A stretch of 64,000 nt of DNA, from contig CM063284.1 in assembly GCA_032173965.1 (NCBI GenBank), positions 62,494,863 through 62,558,862 on the forward strand, in the 5' to 3' direction. The position numbers and the translations under genes are program-made. Positions 49,300 to 63,000 of the stretch are shown one piece after another. The notes below the pieces were generated by a model, which saw nothing but the letters and a program-made list of their open reading frames with translations, made no database searches and had not been told where the DNA came from. Each line of letters opens with the position of its first letter. Position 1 is the first letter of the stretch. This stretch comes from Sitta carolinensis (lineage: Eukaryota > Chordata > Aves > Passeriformes > Sittidae).

Positions 49300-49449
49300 A
49301 AGGATACACCATGTCTTCTGTTGATTTATCAAAAGATACAGTGTCCTCAGAAAAAACAGATGAGAAGCAACCTGAAACTGAAAACAAAGCTGGAGAAAGT
49401 GATGAAGATGAAGAAGAGGAAGAGGAGGAGGAGGAAGAAGAAGAAAAGG
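49300..49449 (+). CDS. DEK: DEK exon 2 (start codon, acidic tract)
   Basis: The acceptor ends at 49299, 11 bases of 5' UTR follow, and the ATG is at 49311 in the context 'acaccATGt'. It encodes residues 1-46 plus the first base of codon 47. The protein starts MSSVDLSKDTVSSEK. Residues 34-45 are twelve consecutive glutamates encoded by a pure GAA/GAG purine tract. The donor is G|GTACTT. The human N-terminus is alanine- and proline-rich instead, so only the acidic run is shared. Confidence 0.93.
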
Positions 49450-52400
49450 GTACTTGTTTTTCCATTGAATAAGTTGTTCTTTAATGAATGCCAAGCTACT
49501 GAATGCTGTCTCCTGTGATTTTGGCTAATTGTACAGTTATTGAGGAGATTCCATGGTGCATCTGTCTCATGGGTCGTAATAGCTTCCCAGTAGACTATTA
49601 CAGGCAATGCTAAAAACAGTGGTGCTGATTTATCTCAGAAAAGATTGAAGGAATTGCCAGCATCCTGGACTTCTGTACTAGGGATTTTTTATTCTATACA
49701 TTTTTCAATAATTATAAGAGGTACAGTCCCCTTATCAAATTATTTTTTGCCGGTAACACTCTGAAGTGATCTGTATTTGCAAAAGAGAAACTTCTACGTG
49801 CACAGTAGTTTTGGAAACACCACGGATGTCTTTGCTTAACTGCAGCGAATTAATTTTCTGGGTAGCCAAATGTAATTGTATTGGGTCAGTGGAAATTCCT
49901 TTAGGATAATTTTGGTAATAAAAAATTGTGACAATATGATAGGATGAGCAAGCAAGACAAGTTTTTTGTTGTGGCATGTAATTGAAGGTAATCAAGGAGA
50001 ACAAAACCAGGTGAATTAACTACTATGCAAAACTGTTCATTTCAATTAACAGTCCAGACATCTGTTTTCAAAAGGAAAGCATTCATGGCAATAGTGCTGT
50101 AATATGGCACAGTGAATCCAGATCACTGGTGCTCTTGGATCCTTGAAAGAGATGAAGTTTGTCTTTAGGAAAGGTAGTAGAAAGAAGACAGATCATGGAG
50201 CTTGGAAAACAGCGGAGGAATTAGCATTGGATTTTCAGAAAAAAAAATTATTTTTGCTCTGGTTTTGATTATGTTTATACAGGTTTTGAAGCTGCTTTCA
50301 GATGTTAAAGCCAGGACAGCCCATCTGTTTAGCTCTAAGGATGGTATTACTTGGGGTCAAGTATTTTAGTACGAAAAGTTTAGGTGAAGCTTTTTCTTCA
50401 GATTTGGTATAATTAAATTAGTGGTGTGCAGGGTATATGTAAAACAATCAAAATGTATTCATTAGTAAGCAGTGCCAGAATTACTGGGAATAATAATACT
50501 CTTTTAGTATTAGTGATGCTCGTATTGTGCCTTGCAGAGTGCTTCTTTGTGTAGCCTGGCACATGTAGTACAGTCCCTCTGCTCTTGTGCTTCTACCTTT
50601 CCTGCTGAAATGTGTGGTTTCTCCAGTCCAGTAGGGGCAAACAAATCTGTGTGCAGGCATCCTGGGCCTTGCTTTTGTCCATCTGGTGATAGTATTCTTC
50701 TTCACTGTGCTGTGTGTGTAGCTGCGTGCATACAGACTGCAGCATCCAAGGAGAATGTGCAAACAGGGTCAGTTTAGTACCTGAAAAAGGCAGTGAAAGG
50801 AGAGAAGGATGAGTTTCTGAGAACATAGTCCTGCAATTTCTATCATGGTGAAGTTACCTTTAGGAGTTGTCCGGTCTTCTCTTCAAGGTTGCCTTGAATA
50901 CAGGATTGTGGTGAATGAATTATAGAGGCTTCTAGTTATGTACATGCAGCTCTATGGAATCATGTTGGCTTGTTAGCCAAAGGTCTGAAAGTGTCATAGT
51001 GCCTGGTTGTATCATCATCTCGTTTTGATTTACTATTTCAAAGAGTCAGTGTTGTGTTGCCTGTCACTTCAGTGGGAACTGCAGTGAAGAATATTGTGTT
51101 TAAGGAAGCTGTCTTTTGCAGAGAAGAGTCTCATTGTTGAAGGAAAAAGGGAGAAGAAGAAGGTTGACCGACTGACCATGCAAGTGTCCTCACTGCAGAA
51201 GGAACCTTTTACCATAACACCAGGTAAGCTTGATTTCTCACATACAATTTGTGGGTGTTAGGAGTGGTAATGAAAACTGTAAAAAGATGAAATTACTAAT
51301 CTGTTCTGAGCGAGACCTAATTTATGAGTCCTGATCCTTTTTAAGATAATAAGGCTATTATATGAAACCTCTCATTCTGTAGTATCACTTTAAACCATAG
51401 AAGTTACACAATGTTTAAACTTCCTTGAAACAGGATCTTTAGTACCTTACCACTGCATACAAAGGCAGAAGTAGCCAGAGTAGAAAGAGATCCCAAATCC
51501 TTGTACCCTGATCTAAGTAGTATCAAGTAAGGCAGGTCAAGAGCCTGTCAGGATGCTCAACTGTGTTAAATACTGTTTTTAAGTAACTTCTTTGGTTTTT
51601 TTTTTAAAAAAAAAAATAGAAATTGTAAGTTATATATATACACATAGGTACATATGAATGTGATGAATAGCATAAATTATTTTAATTATTTCAGGAAAAG
51701 GACAAAAACTCTGTGAAATTGAGAGGATACAGTTCTTTCTGAGTAAAAAGAAGACAGATGAACTTCGGAATCTGCACAAACTCCTCTACAATAGGCCAGG
51801 CACTGTAAGAATTTCAATCTTTTATATCCATTAGTTCTCATGTGTAGTGAAAATGTCTGTAGCGCAGTTTTTTTACGTTTGCACATATGGATCTATTTCT
51901 TAAATGCTATTTATTACAAGCTACTTAGAAAATTGGTATTTACCGCACCAGTTAAGTAAGCCTCTTCCTTTTAACTCCTATAAACTCTCTTCCTATAAAA
52001 ATCCTGTGGCAGGGTGTACTAAATCAAAAGTCTCTTGAATGTAGATTTTATTTTTTTCTTTTTTAATGGGGGAATGGTGGATTGCCTTACAAGGATGACT
52101 TGGAAATAATTTATGATTCACATGCTCAAGCCTGCTGACATGCAGATGACATTCAAAACACTCCATGTATTAGTACATTGCTGCTTATCTACTATTTTTC
52201 TCTTTGTTTGCACTAAACAATAGAAAGGTAAAAGTGATAAAAATCACTTAAGATTTTATGTATAACAATTCTCCTAAGATAATTAAAGTATGATATTGTC
52301 CAGTTTGTACTTGAGGATGACACTTAAAATACAATAGCAAATCTTTTTTGGAATGGTTTATGTATCACTGATTGTGCCTTATATTTCAGAGTAAATGTGA

Positions 52401-52996
52401 CCCATTTTCCTTGCTAATGGAGGCAAAATGTGAAATTGAGGCAGATTAAATTGCACTATTTCTATACATTTACTGTAATTATTGGAACTTTTTAAATTTC
52501 TTTGTGTATTTTGGTAGCTAGCACAGAAACCAGAAATTGAATAGTACTAGTACAGATGTGTGCTAGCTCTAATTTCTCAGACCACTGCTTTCAATGCAAT
52601 GTTTTTTTAAATGGCAGAGAATGATCTGTTGCCACAAGTATTCAGAAAAAGACTGTATCAGTATGGTTTCAGTCAAAACTATATTTAATCGGGAGTGTTT
52701 GGGAACAAAGAATGCTGTTTAATATAGTGAAGGTCAGATCTTGTCTTGCATGCATATGTTTGTATGTGCATTTAATTATAATTAACAGTTTTAATAAAAC
52801 ATACCAGTACCACCTGCAAATTTTCTTTAGGTGCTGGACAAAGCTCTTTGGAAAAGGAACTTAGCTTTGGTAAAATTATAAATTAGTGGAACAGCAGAAG
52901 CAAAATTTTTAGAATTACTGAAAGCTAATTCTTATTAGTCTTGATAGTGTTTTAAAGATCTCAGAAGATTGAGAGATCTGGGGTTATTTTTTAACT

Positions 52997-53045
<49 letters not shown>

Positions 53046-56000
53046 GTAAAAGGAGATGAAGTGAAAACAAAGAGCTTAAATACATTTGTGATCTTGGTGG
53101 GAGCAATTTTCCCATTATAAGGGCTGTTTCAATGGAAGTTCAACCCAGATCGGACATCAGGTGTAATCGTAGAAGCTGTAGATTAGTGGTATGTAAATGC
53201 AAAAATTGGTCCTATTAAATAAGAGGTTCAAAAATATAGCCATAGTCCTATGTAAGACTTCAGAATAGCTAGTAAAGCAAATCTACTTTAGCAGATTATA
53301 GAATAAAAAATAAAATTCCCTGTTTTGTAATAAATTACATGATACAAAACATGCAACAGGCTTCATAATGTTGTAGTTTTGCACACCTGTAAATCATCAT
53401 GCAGTCCATTCTAAATTAGAGTGAAACCTACTTTGTTTAGTAAGTTAGTGAAAGTACCACAGTCACAAGAAGTTGAACTTAGTTTGTTGTAGTTTATCTG
53501 TCATAAGTAAAGGCATAATCCATGTAGGTTATAACTTAAAAGGTGCAATTTTGTCAACACAAAACTAAATGCTAAAACAGATTTTTGTTGCATGAAAGGT
53601 TAGCAGTTGTAGTCAGATAAAATCTTTTAAACTGCTGGCAATGAAAAGTAATTTATATGCTCTGTTCCAGGTTGCATCCTTAAAGAAGAATGTGGGTCAA
53701 TTCAGTGGGTTTCCATTTGAAAAAGGAAGCGACCAATATAAAAAGAAGGAAGAAATGTTAAAAAAGTAAAGATCTCTTGATACTTAACATAGCTCTATTC
53801 ATGCTATGCACTCTGTTTTTGCTTTTATTTCTTCCAAAATTTTACTTGAGATTAAATTTAAACTATAAGCCAGGCGGCTGGTAACTAGAGCTCTACAGTT
53901 TTTTTCTGAGTTCATTTTAATCGCACAAACTAGTCTCCTAAGACAGCTTGAAATGTATTAAGAGTTAAATTGTGAATATTTTATTCACAATTCCTACATT
54001 CCTGGCTTTAACTATTGCATGCTAACTAGTAGATTCTTCTGCGAAGTGAGAGAGAAGGCATTATTTCCCTAGGGCAAGCACAGTGTTATGAGCACATTGT
54101 ACTTCATTTGTGGTGCAAACCTGCATCCTTCTGTGACTCAAAACCCTTTTTTCTTCAGAATCAAAGCCATTTCTTCTTATTATATATTAAACATACTAGA
54201 ATTGATGTAGCAACTAGTTTCACAAACTTTTTTTTTCTTTTTTACTGTCTCCATAAGTTGCTTTTCAATCAATAGGATAGGCTGCAGCCACTTAGATTTG
54301 GCTGGGCTGAAAGGGTTTTAAATGCCCTTGCATATTTGCGTAACTAGTTGTAACAAATGAAAGAGCTAATAACATCTACTTAATATATTCTAAAACTGGG
54401 GTGGTTTTTTTTAGTGCCTGTTTGTTGAAGCCTTCTTCCGATAAGCAGTTTTCCAGGAGTATGGTTTGTCAAATACATGGGAATCTACAAGACATGGAAA
54501 TCTAAACTCTATCTCCTGATGGGAGGTTTTACTGATTCCCAGAGGTTTAATTGAATAATTCCCTTTATCAAAAAAAAGGCTGCAAAATAAAGTAATTTTG
54601 CACTTTTGTTTTTTTTAATATTTTCCGTATGAAGCATCTGCTAGTTTAGTCTTCAGCAAATATTCTGAAACCTGGTTGCATTGGGTTGCATATGAAGGTG
54701 CAGAGCCCTGTGTGCTTGCCTTACTGTGGTAGCTTCTGCTGCTGTTTGTAGCTGTGGGGAACACAAACTGTTGATCAGTTTGTTAATTTGTTCTGCCTCT
54801 GTGGTTGATTTCTGCCCAGACTTCACACTTGCATGTCATATTTTAACAGCATTGAACAAGATGAACAAAGGTCAACATGTATTTTGCAGAACTATCAAGG
54901 CTGTAGATCATAAAGAATGTAATACTTTACTATGATTCCTTTTAAAAATATCCTATTTTCCAGACATAAAAGATTTGGGAATTCTGTTTTATTTTGCTTT
55001 ATGTAATATTGTGTCGATTCTTTGCTTAACCATAGATAAGACTGGAAGTGTACTTGACTGTGTATATGTATTGTCAGGTGACAGACTGAAACTAGACAGC
55101 AGCTTCTGGCAGTCAGATGTTGACTGTTTAGGATGTGATACTGAGTCTCCTTTTTTTTTTTCTTTCTTTTTTTTTTTGTTTTCCCTACAGATTTAGAAAT
55201 GCAATGTTGAAAAGTATCTGTGAAGTTCTTGACTTGGAAAGATCGGGAGTTAATAGTGAGCTCGTAACCAGAATATTAAACTTTCTAATGCATCCAAAAT
55301 CTTCAGGCAAGGTGAGATGCAGCTTGTTATGCTTGCTTTTATAACTTTGTTCTCATGGGAAATGTATCCATTCTCTATTGCTTGTTGCTTGCTTGTTTCC
55401 GGTGATAATACAATTACTGTTCTAACCTACTGAAGTAGGAAAGACTTCCCTGAAAGTTCATCTACTGCAGGCATCCATAATGGGGTGAGGACTTGAACAG
55501 AAATTTCTGTCTGTGAGTGTACCATTGCACACTGTTAGTGCACAGAAGTGAGTTCAACAAATGGAGCTAATTAGGATATCCATTCCCAAATACCAATTAA
55601 CCTCTGCTTTGCAGGTGGAGGAGAATAGATACATAAAAGGCGGCAGGAAAATCAAGTGTTAAATGTTACCTGTGTTTGCTGTATTTGGCAAATGTATGTT
55701 ATCACATAGGGATATCACCAAACAGAATTTGTTGCAGGGTACAAAAACTTGGGTTTAGCCAGTGCACTAGATTCAGAGTGCCGCTGCCAAGACTGCTAAA
55801 CTCTGTTGTTAATCTTGGACTTTCAGTTTTTAATCTAAAAGTAATACTAAAATAGTTGCACTGTTACTCAGGAAATTAAATATATGCCCAGCAAACACTG
55901 GGAAGTGATGTGAATAAGGGATTGGCATGCTGCTTTAGGGACACAGGTACTGAGTTACAGCAAAATGCAGGTTTGCATAAGACATGACAGAATTCTTGCC

Positions 56001-59000
56001 TTTAAGTCTTCTGAGTTGTCAGCTAACTTGTTATTAAAAGAGAAGGCTTGTTTTATGGATTGTAGGTAAAAGAGCAATCCAGAACTAACTTTCTTACTTC
56101 CCTTCTCTAATGCCTTCAGTCTTTGAAGATTTGTTTGCTTAGGAAGGGGTGCACTCAACTTAGAATTGAAATTTCATTTTGCTCCGTTCTGTCTCAATAA
56201 TGAATATTCACTTACTGCAAAATATTATTACTTAAGTGTATATAAAATTGTCCTGTGTTAAGACACCTCTCTATTTTTTTACTATTTCACATGATTTGAA
56301 AGAATTTGTCTTTTTAAAATTCACTTTCGTATTCCTACTTGGATTACACCCATCTCTTGTCTCTCAGCCATTGCCCAAGTCCAAAAAATCCCAAAGCAAA
56401 GGTGGCAAAAAAGAGCGCACTAGCTCTGGAACAACAAGAAAAGCAAAACGCACCAAGTACCCAGAGATCTTGTCAGATGAATCCAGTAGTGAAGAAGATG
56501 AAAAAAAGGAAAAGGATGAGTCTTCAGAAGAAAAAGAAAGTGAAGATGAGGTAATGATTTGGTTTGGGGTTTTTTCAACATTGTCATTGCTATCAATTGG
56601 TAACTCTTGAAACAGAATTGGGGAGTAAGAGTGATGTTTAACTGAAAGAAAAGGGAACACATCTGCAATTTATAAGAGGCTTTCTTAAATTCTTAGCGTG
56701 TTGAATTCAGAGAATCATTTAGATAAAAGGCAAAAGTTCTAGTTCTTGGGCATATGTATGCACCTTGTAAAACCATTTGCTCTGTGTCATTTTGGGCTAG
56801 CCAGGATTGCTGATGTAATTGATTGTATTTCTTACATCATCTTGTGATGACTTTATTTTAATTTCGTAATGCAGTGTTTGATTTGATACCTAGGATTTAA
56901 CTCTGAATTCAGTAGGAGTCACTGACCTACCTTACTGCATTGTTTTGGGATCTTGTTTCCATATTCCTCCTGGATTTTATATCTTAATCTCTCTCTTCAG
57001 GTTTTGTGTCTTAAAGTAAGCAACATAGTAGCAGCCTTAGAAAGATCCCTATAGTCTCTGAAGTGTCTTAATCTCATTGTATTTTGTGTTTTCTTTAAAA
57101 CTTTATGCATATTAGGCAAGAAGCACCAAATCATGGAATAGTTCAGGTTGGAAGGAACCTTTTTAAAGGTCATCTGGTCCAGTCCTCCTGCAATGAGCAG
57201 GGCCATTAACTGCATCAGGTTGCCTCATTGAACCTGGCCTGGAATGTTTCCAGGGATGGGCATTCACCACATCTCTGGGCAGCCTGTTTCAGTGTTTTAA
57301 CACCCTATTGTAAAAGAAATTCTTCCTTATTTCTCCTCTAAATCAATCCTCCTTTGGTTTAAAACCATTGCACCTTATTAGACCCCTGTAACAAAGTGCA
57401 ATTAGTCAAACTGCTGGTGTCCAAGAAAGTTCTTTATGGAAGCTATGGAACCCCTGTCTGTAATATAAGGCCACTGTTTACTTTGGTTGTATTCTGTCTG
57501 GTGAAATGGAAATGTGACAGGCTGTTAGGCTAGTAGTTTGATCTATAGGAAATAGCAGTCTTTTGTTGAAAGGCAATTAATGTAACTTAGCAGTTTGTTT
57601 TGTTGGAGTCATTTTGATAGGTGTTGGGTTTAATGTAAAATATGATTCAAGGAAATTCCTATGCCTCCATGAAACAACCTTAATTCTTACTGTGCCTATT
57701 TCTTCATTGTAAACAGCAAATTGAAAGAGGGCTGAAATACTAAAAGTTGACATATGTGTTAATTTCTTCATAAAAACAGGGTTCCTACTGTGAGAGGAAA
57801 TCTGTTTCAGAGGCAGTTGTCTTATTTCCAAGAACTCAGTTATTAAAAAAAAAAAAAAAAAAGAAAAACCTGAAACCCTCCAAACAAACATAAGGGCCTA
57901 ACAGTAAACTCCACTGATCTCACTGGGTCATCTTTGCCATCTTTCAGAAGGTAGTAGTTAAATACGTCTGCAATGGCTGAGTGGACTGAAGTCTTCAGAA
58001 ACTGAAGTTTAGGTGTATGGAATAAAAGCTTAATTAGTACAAAAGAACTGGTTTGTCAGATGAATTTGTAAATAGGACCTGGTGAAATGCAAAATGTCCG
58101 CACAACTTTAATATTGCAGCATTATTTAAAAGAGTTAGGTTTGTAACAGTTTTTCATATACTACAGGTAGCAGGATGTAGGCAGTGTATCCGTTTTGCTG
58201 CAGCAGCTCTGTTGGAGACTTAGGCATGGAGTGGCTGGAGTAAATTGTCCTCAGAGTGGAAAATTTTCCTTTATGGAAAAGAGGTATGGATTGTTCAAGT
58301 AATACCCATTCTGCTAATTTTTTGATTTTCTTCTTGTAGCCCCCTAGAAAAGCATCTAAAAGAGAAAAATCTAAAAAGATGATTTCTAAAACCAAGAAAG
58401 CTGTGAAGGGTGCAAATGTTAAGAAGGCAGACAGCAGCACTACTAAGAAAAACCAGAACAATTCTAGAAAAGGTAAATGTTTTAAATCTTTCATATTACA
58501 TTGCCTTGTAGCTTAACTGGCATGCTTATCAGAAAGCAAGCTTTTGTACCTTACTGTGAAAGAAAATGGAATTTGGTAAATTGTTGGTTTGCCACTTTGT
58601 GTTTCTTTCCTTCAAACAGTATTTAATAAAAAAAGCTGTTGATTTGGGTATATTTCATGTATTTCCTGCTGTGTGCACATGTAGCAAACTGAAGGTATTG
58701 GCCAAGATCTCCATTTTGCCAGAAGACCATTGGTAAAGTTTTCTTTGGGTTTCTATAGTGGCTTTATGCAAATCTTGTAGTTGATCCAGTGGTGTGTATC
58801 CCATGTGTGTGTCTTTGGTTCAGCAGCTTGATAAGAATTTTTTTGTTAACATAGATGTGGTTTCTCCATGCATCCTCCTGCAGTTGGCTTTCTCGCATCT
58901 CACAATGTGCATGAAGGGTACACAGACACCGAGTTTCTTAATAGCTCCATAAAGATGGCAGTAGTGAGAATGGGAAGAGTGGTGTCTTGCCAAGCCTGTT

Positions 59001-59983
59001 TTCCAAAAAGGGCCTGAACAGGGGCAAATGGTTCTTGCAGTCAACTCATTGAGGCCATTCAACAATGGGCACTCCTGATAAGGAACACTGACAGCACTCG
59101 AGGCCCTTGCAGCACGTGTGGGGCCAGCGGCTCTGGGAAGTGACTGGCACTGCTGTTCAGCACCTGTGAGCTGCCTTGACAGCAGTGTCCAGCTGTGGGC
59201 TCCCTGGGGCAAGGCAGGCATAGACATCATGGATCAAGTCCAGTGGAGGGGCACCAAGGTGGTGAGGGGGCTGAAGCACAGGGTGGAGGAAGGAAGGCAG
59301 AGAGCTGGGCCCGTTCAGCCTGTGGAAGAGACAGAGGAAATGGGATCATCCGGCAGTCTGTGACTTCCAAAGAGGAGAGTTTGGGGAAGGCAGGGCCAGG
59401 CTCTGCTTGGAGGTGCACAGGGAGAGGATGGGAGGTGACAAGCACAAGTTGCCACTAGGGACACTGCAGTTATTTGTTAGGGGAATAAGCTTTGCCATGA
59501 GGGTGGTCACAACACGAGGCCTGGAGGAGCAGTGGAATCCCCATTGGTGGAGATGTTTGGACATCAGCTTGGCAGGGGCCCAAGTAACCAGCTCCATGTT
59601 GGCCCTGTTCCAAGTAGCAGCTTTGGTACCAGATGATCTCCAGAGGTCCTTTCCCACCTTAAGTTCTCTTAACACTCTGCTATAGCAGCCAATTGTAGTG
59701 TGAGTTACTAATGCAGTTTATATCCATATTTCCAAAGTACTTCGTTTGCTGCTGGCACTGGCATGTGCACATTACAGCACAAGCATCAGGTTGGATTAGT
59801 TACCCTTCTTGTCAGTGGTTTGCGAAAATGTGCAGGTAAGCTCTTAGGCATAGAATTATGCTGAATTTCTTTCATAGCCTGATTTCTCAGTGCAGTAACT
59901 GGCCTGTGCTGAAGTCAGTGTATTTTCAGTTTGACTTCTAAATGTGGCTGTACTGTGTGTACACCTTATTTTGTCATCAGGAG

Positions 59984-60014
<31 letters not shown>

Positions 60015-63000
60015 AATGTTACATATGTGTTTTTCCTGTAAGTTACGTAATGTATTTCTCGTTTCTTGTTTACTTCTCCTGCATTTCTGTTTCTAGTTTA
60101 TGTTTGCAGTACAAAAATCAGAATGTTAAGTAGGTCATTCTGTAAGGTCATTATCCAGTTTGTTTGGCGTCTGCTCTGAATTTTGTCTTCTTGGCAGTAG
60201 AGGAACTGAGGGGATGTTGGAGTCATTTAAATTCCTTTTCTGCTGGAAAAGGTGTTAGGAGTGTCCTGTGCTCCTTTACTTAACTTCATGTACAAAGTTC
60301 TCCTTATTTGTTCTCATGGTGTTTCTGGTAGTAAGCTTGCAAAATTACAAGATCCTAATGTATGGCACTGCTAGGGAGAAAAAAAGAAATACAAACTCCT
60401 TTTTAAAGGAAATAAAGAAATAATTACTTTTAATTTTCTTAGGGCTGAATTAGAATTGTTGTAATAAGTCTTTCTCTTTAACTAATCTATCATTATTTTG
60501 ATAGATTAAATTAATCCCATACTTTTTAGAGTTCTTTTTGATTTTTTAAACTGATGGTTCATCAACAATTTCACAAATTCATAAATAAATGTAGTACTCA
60601 TAGTAGCATTAGCTTTGTTTTTAAACAGATGGTCTAGCAAGATGTCTCTTTTAAATGAAAATATCTGGATTGCATGTTTGTGGAAAGTTCTTATGGCTTC
60701 TGTTTTTAAGGAAGAAAACAGACCAACTGAAAACCTATTACAATCCAATTTGTTCTTCATATTTAGAAAGTGAGTCTGAGGATAGTTCAGATGATGAACC
60801 TTTAATTAAAAAACTGAAGAAACCACCCTCAGATGAAGAACTGAAGGAAACTGTCAAGAATTTGTTGGCCAATGCAAACTTGGAGGAGGTTACAATGAAA
60901 CAAATCTGCAAGGAGGTAAGTAAATATAATTTTGCAGTCTCTTTATAGGTAGTGGATTGTTTGTGAACTGACTTTTTTCATTATTTCAGAAATGGAGGCT
61001 TGTACTCGGCACTGTTTTTCAGAAACTAAATAGTTTTGCGTTGATTTATTTACTCACTAATAGCTGTAACAATGAGAGCTTTAATCTTTAGTTATGCAAC
61101 ACTGATATTGGCGTTAAAAGGGAAATATTAAAATTTGCCACCTGGGAAGTAGCAGTATTACCTCCAACCAAGTGCCATGTGTGACAGTGAAAATATCTGA
61201 CATGTTTAGACAGATACAGACAGCTTTGCTGCTATCCATAGGGGAGGGCTGTGTCCTGTGCTCTGTACATTTTTGCCGCTCACCTTGCCCCACTCATTCT
61301 TCATATGTTCTCTTTATAAGTCCATTCAGCTGTTACATATCAGCATCTATCAGAATAGTTCTCAGCTGAATTAGTGAGTTGAATCAATTCAGCAAGAAAT
61401 CCATTAATTGTCAGAACAGGTGGGAACCATGTGGCCAGGAAAGGAAAGGGTAGGGAAAAGTGACCAAAACACGAACAATACAGATACTTTGATATTTTCT
61501 GGTTAACTCACATGTTTGGTTTTCCTGGTAATTTCAAGAAATTGTCTTGAGAAAAGGAAACCAGAATTTATGAGAAAACTGTATGTAACTTCTTTTCATA
61601 TTTATAGCCATTCTGGAAGTCTGAAATTTGGTATGCTGAAATAAAATACCCTCAATTGGTTGTCAGTGTTGGCATCTGTTTTTTGTTGGTTTGGTCCTCC
61701 CACCCTGTTAACCAAAGAGTAGTTGTAAAATAGCACTCAAATATGTTGACTCTTCTGTTAGTCTCTTGAAAGGATCACAGTTTTACTTATTATCAAATAC
61801 CATGGCTTATTTATTAGCTTCCTACACTAATGCAGTGCTATCTGACTTCTTCAGAGAGCATTTAAAACAGAAATTGGCGAATTCTTACTTGTGTGACATG
61901 GCAAACTAGGCATTTCAGTTTATTGATGTGAAAAATTATAGAACCAGTTTAGTCAGTGACCAAACATAAAAGAGTATGTGCATTTAAATATTTATGTGGT
62001 CAAAATAAGGACAGGAAAATAAGCTTGCGTGTTTCCCTAATTAATAGAGGGCATTTTGGTGGTTGTAATATTAGAAGTAGCAACATCAGTTTTTGCCCTA
62101 ATTTCATTTAAGCTTCTTCTATTCATACAATCCATTGAATGAAAATAATTTGAGGTTTGTTTTGTGTTTTTGGTTTGATTTTACTTTTTTTTTAGGTGTA
62201 TGAAAAATATCCTAGTTACGATTTATCTGACAGAAAAGACTTCATTAAAAAAACAGTCAAAGAGGTAAAGACTTTATCATTTAGAAAATACTCTTGTTTT
62301 GGGTGGGTTGGGTTTTTTTCTTAATTTTCTTCAAGCCTGGCATGGCTTCCTCTTACACCAGTTTTAATAGCTTCTTGTATAATATTGAAAGTTTAGTGCT
62401 TGCCTAAACCTAAACCCTTAATGTTTGATTAGGGTTTTTTTCCCCCTTGTGTTTCCCTCTTAAGAAAAATAATTGCTTCAGATTCTTTTCTTGGCATGCC
62501 ACTACTACTCTAATGCATTTCTTTAGTAAGCATAACTAGAATTAACATTACCATAGTTTTTAATGACTTGTATTCTGAAAGCTATAAATTTTCTTTAAAT
62601 TACAACCTTGACTGCAAGATGCACTCTAATTCAGGCACTGGCCTTATATATACATTGATAGATATCAATGCATGAGCTTGTGCAAGCTCTGCAGACATGT
62701 CAGCTAAGGCAAAAGGGAATAAAGACTGATAGCTCTTCTCTATGTGCTCCTGGTAGTATACCTAGGATGATGTTACCTTTGGGTTTGCTCTCCTGAAGAT
62801 CAGGCCTTATCTACTGTACTTACGACAGAGGGTTTATTGTCCAAATCTGCAGCTTGTAATTTGTAAAAAAAAAAAAAAAAAAAAAAAGTCAGGTTTCATT
62901 ACTTTTGCTTGCCCTGAAACTAAAAATGGAGCCATAGAAGTGAGGTTCACTTAGTGGAGTGAATAAAGTAACTTCATTTTCTTGTGGTTTCACTCGAAGG

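Larger units (their letters stand above)
58473..60766 (+). other. DEK: DEK intron 8
   Basis: The longest intron (about 2.3 kb). It contains a sense CR1 copy at about 59105-59690 and a compound (TA)n(CA)n microsatellite at 59984-60015. Acceptor 'ttcatatttag'. Confidence 0.85.

Noticed and set aside
49241..49607. Minus-strand serine- and phenylalanine-rich frames
   Set aside because: They are the antisense of the glutamate run in DEK exon 2.
56236..56610. 124-codon frame spanning DEK exon 7
   Set aside because: It reads through from intron 6 into exon 7 and on past the donor. The spliced exon 56368-56550 is the real coding part.
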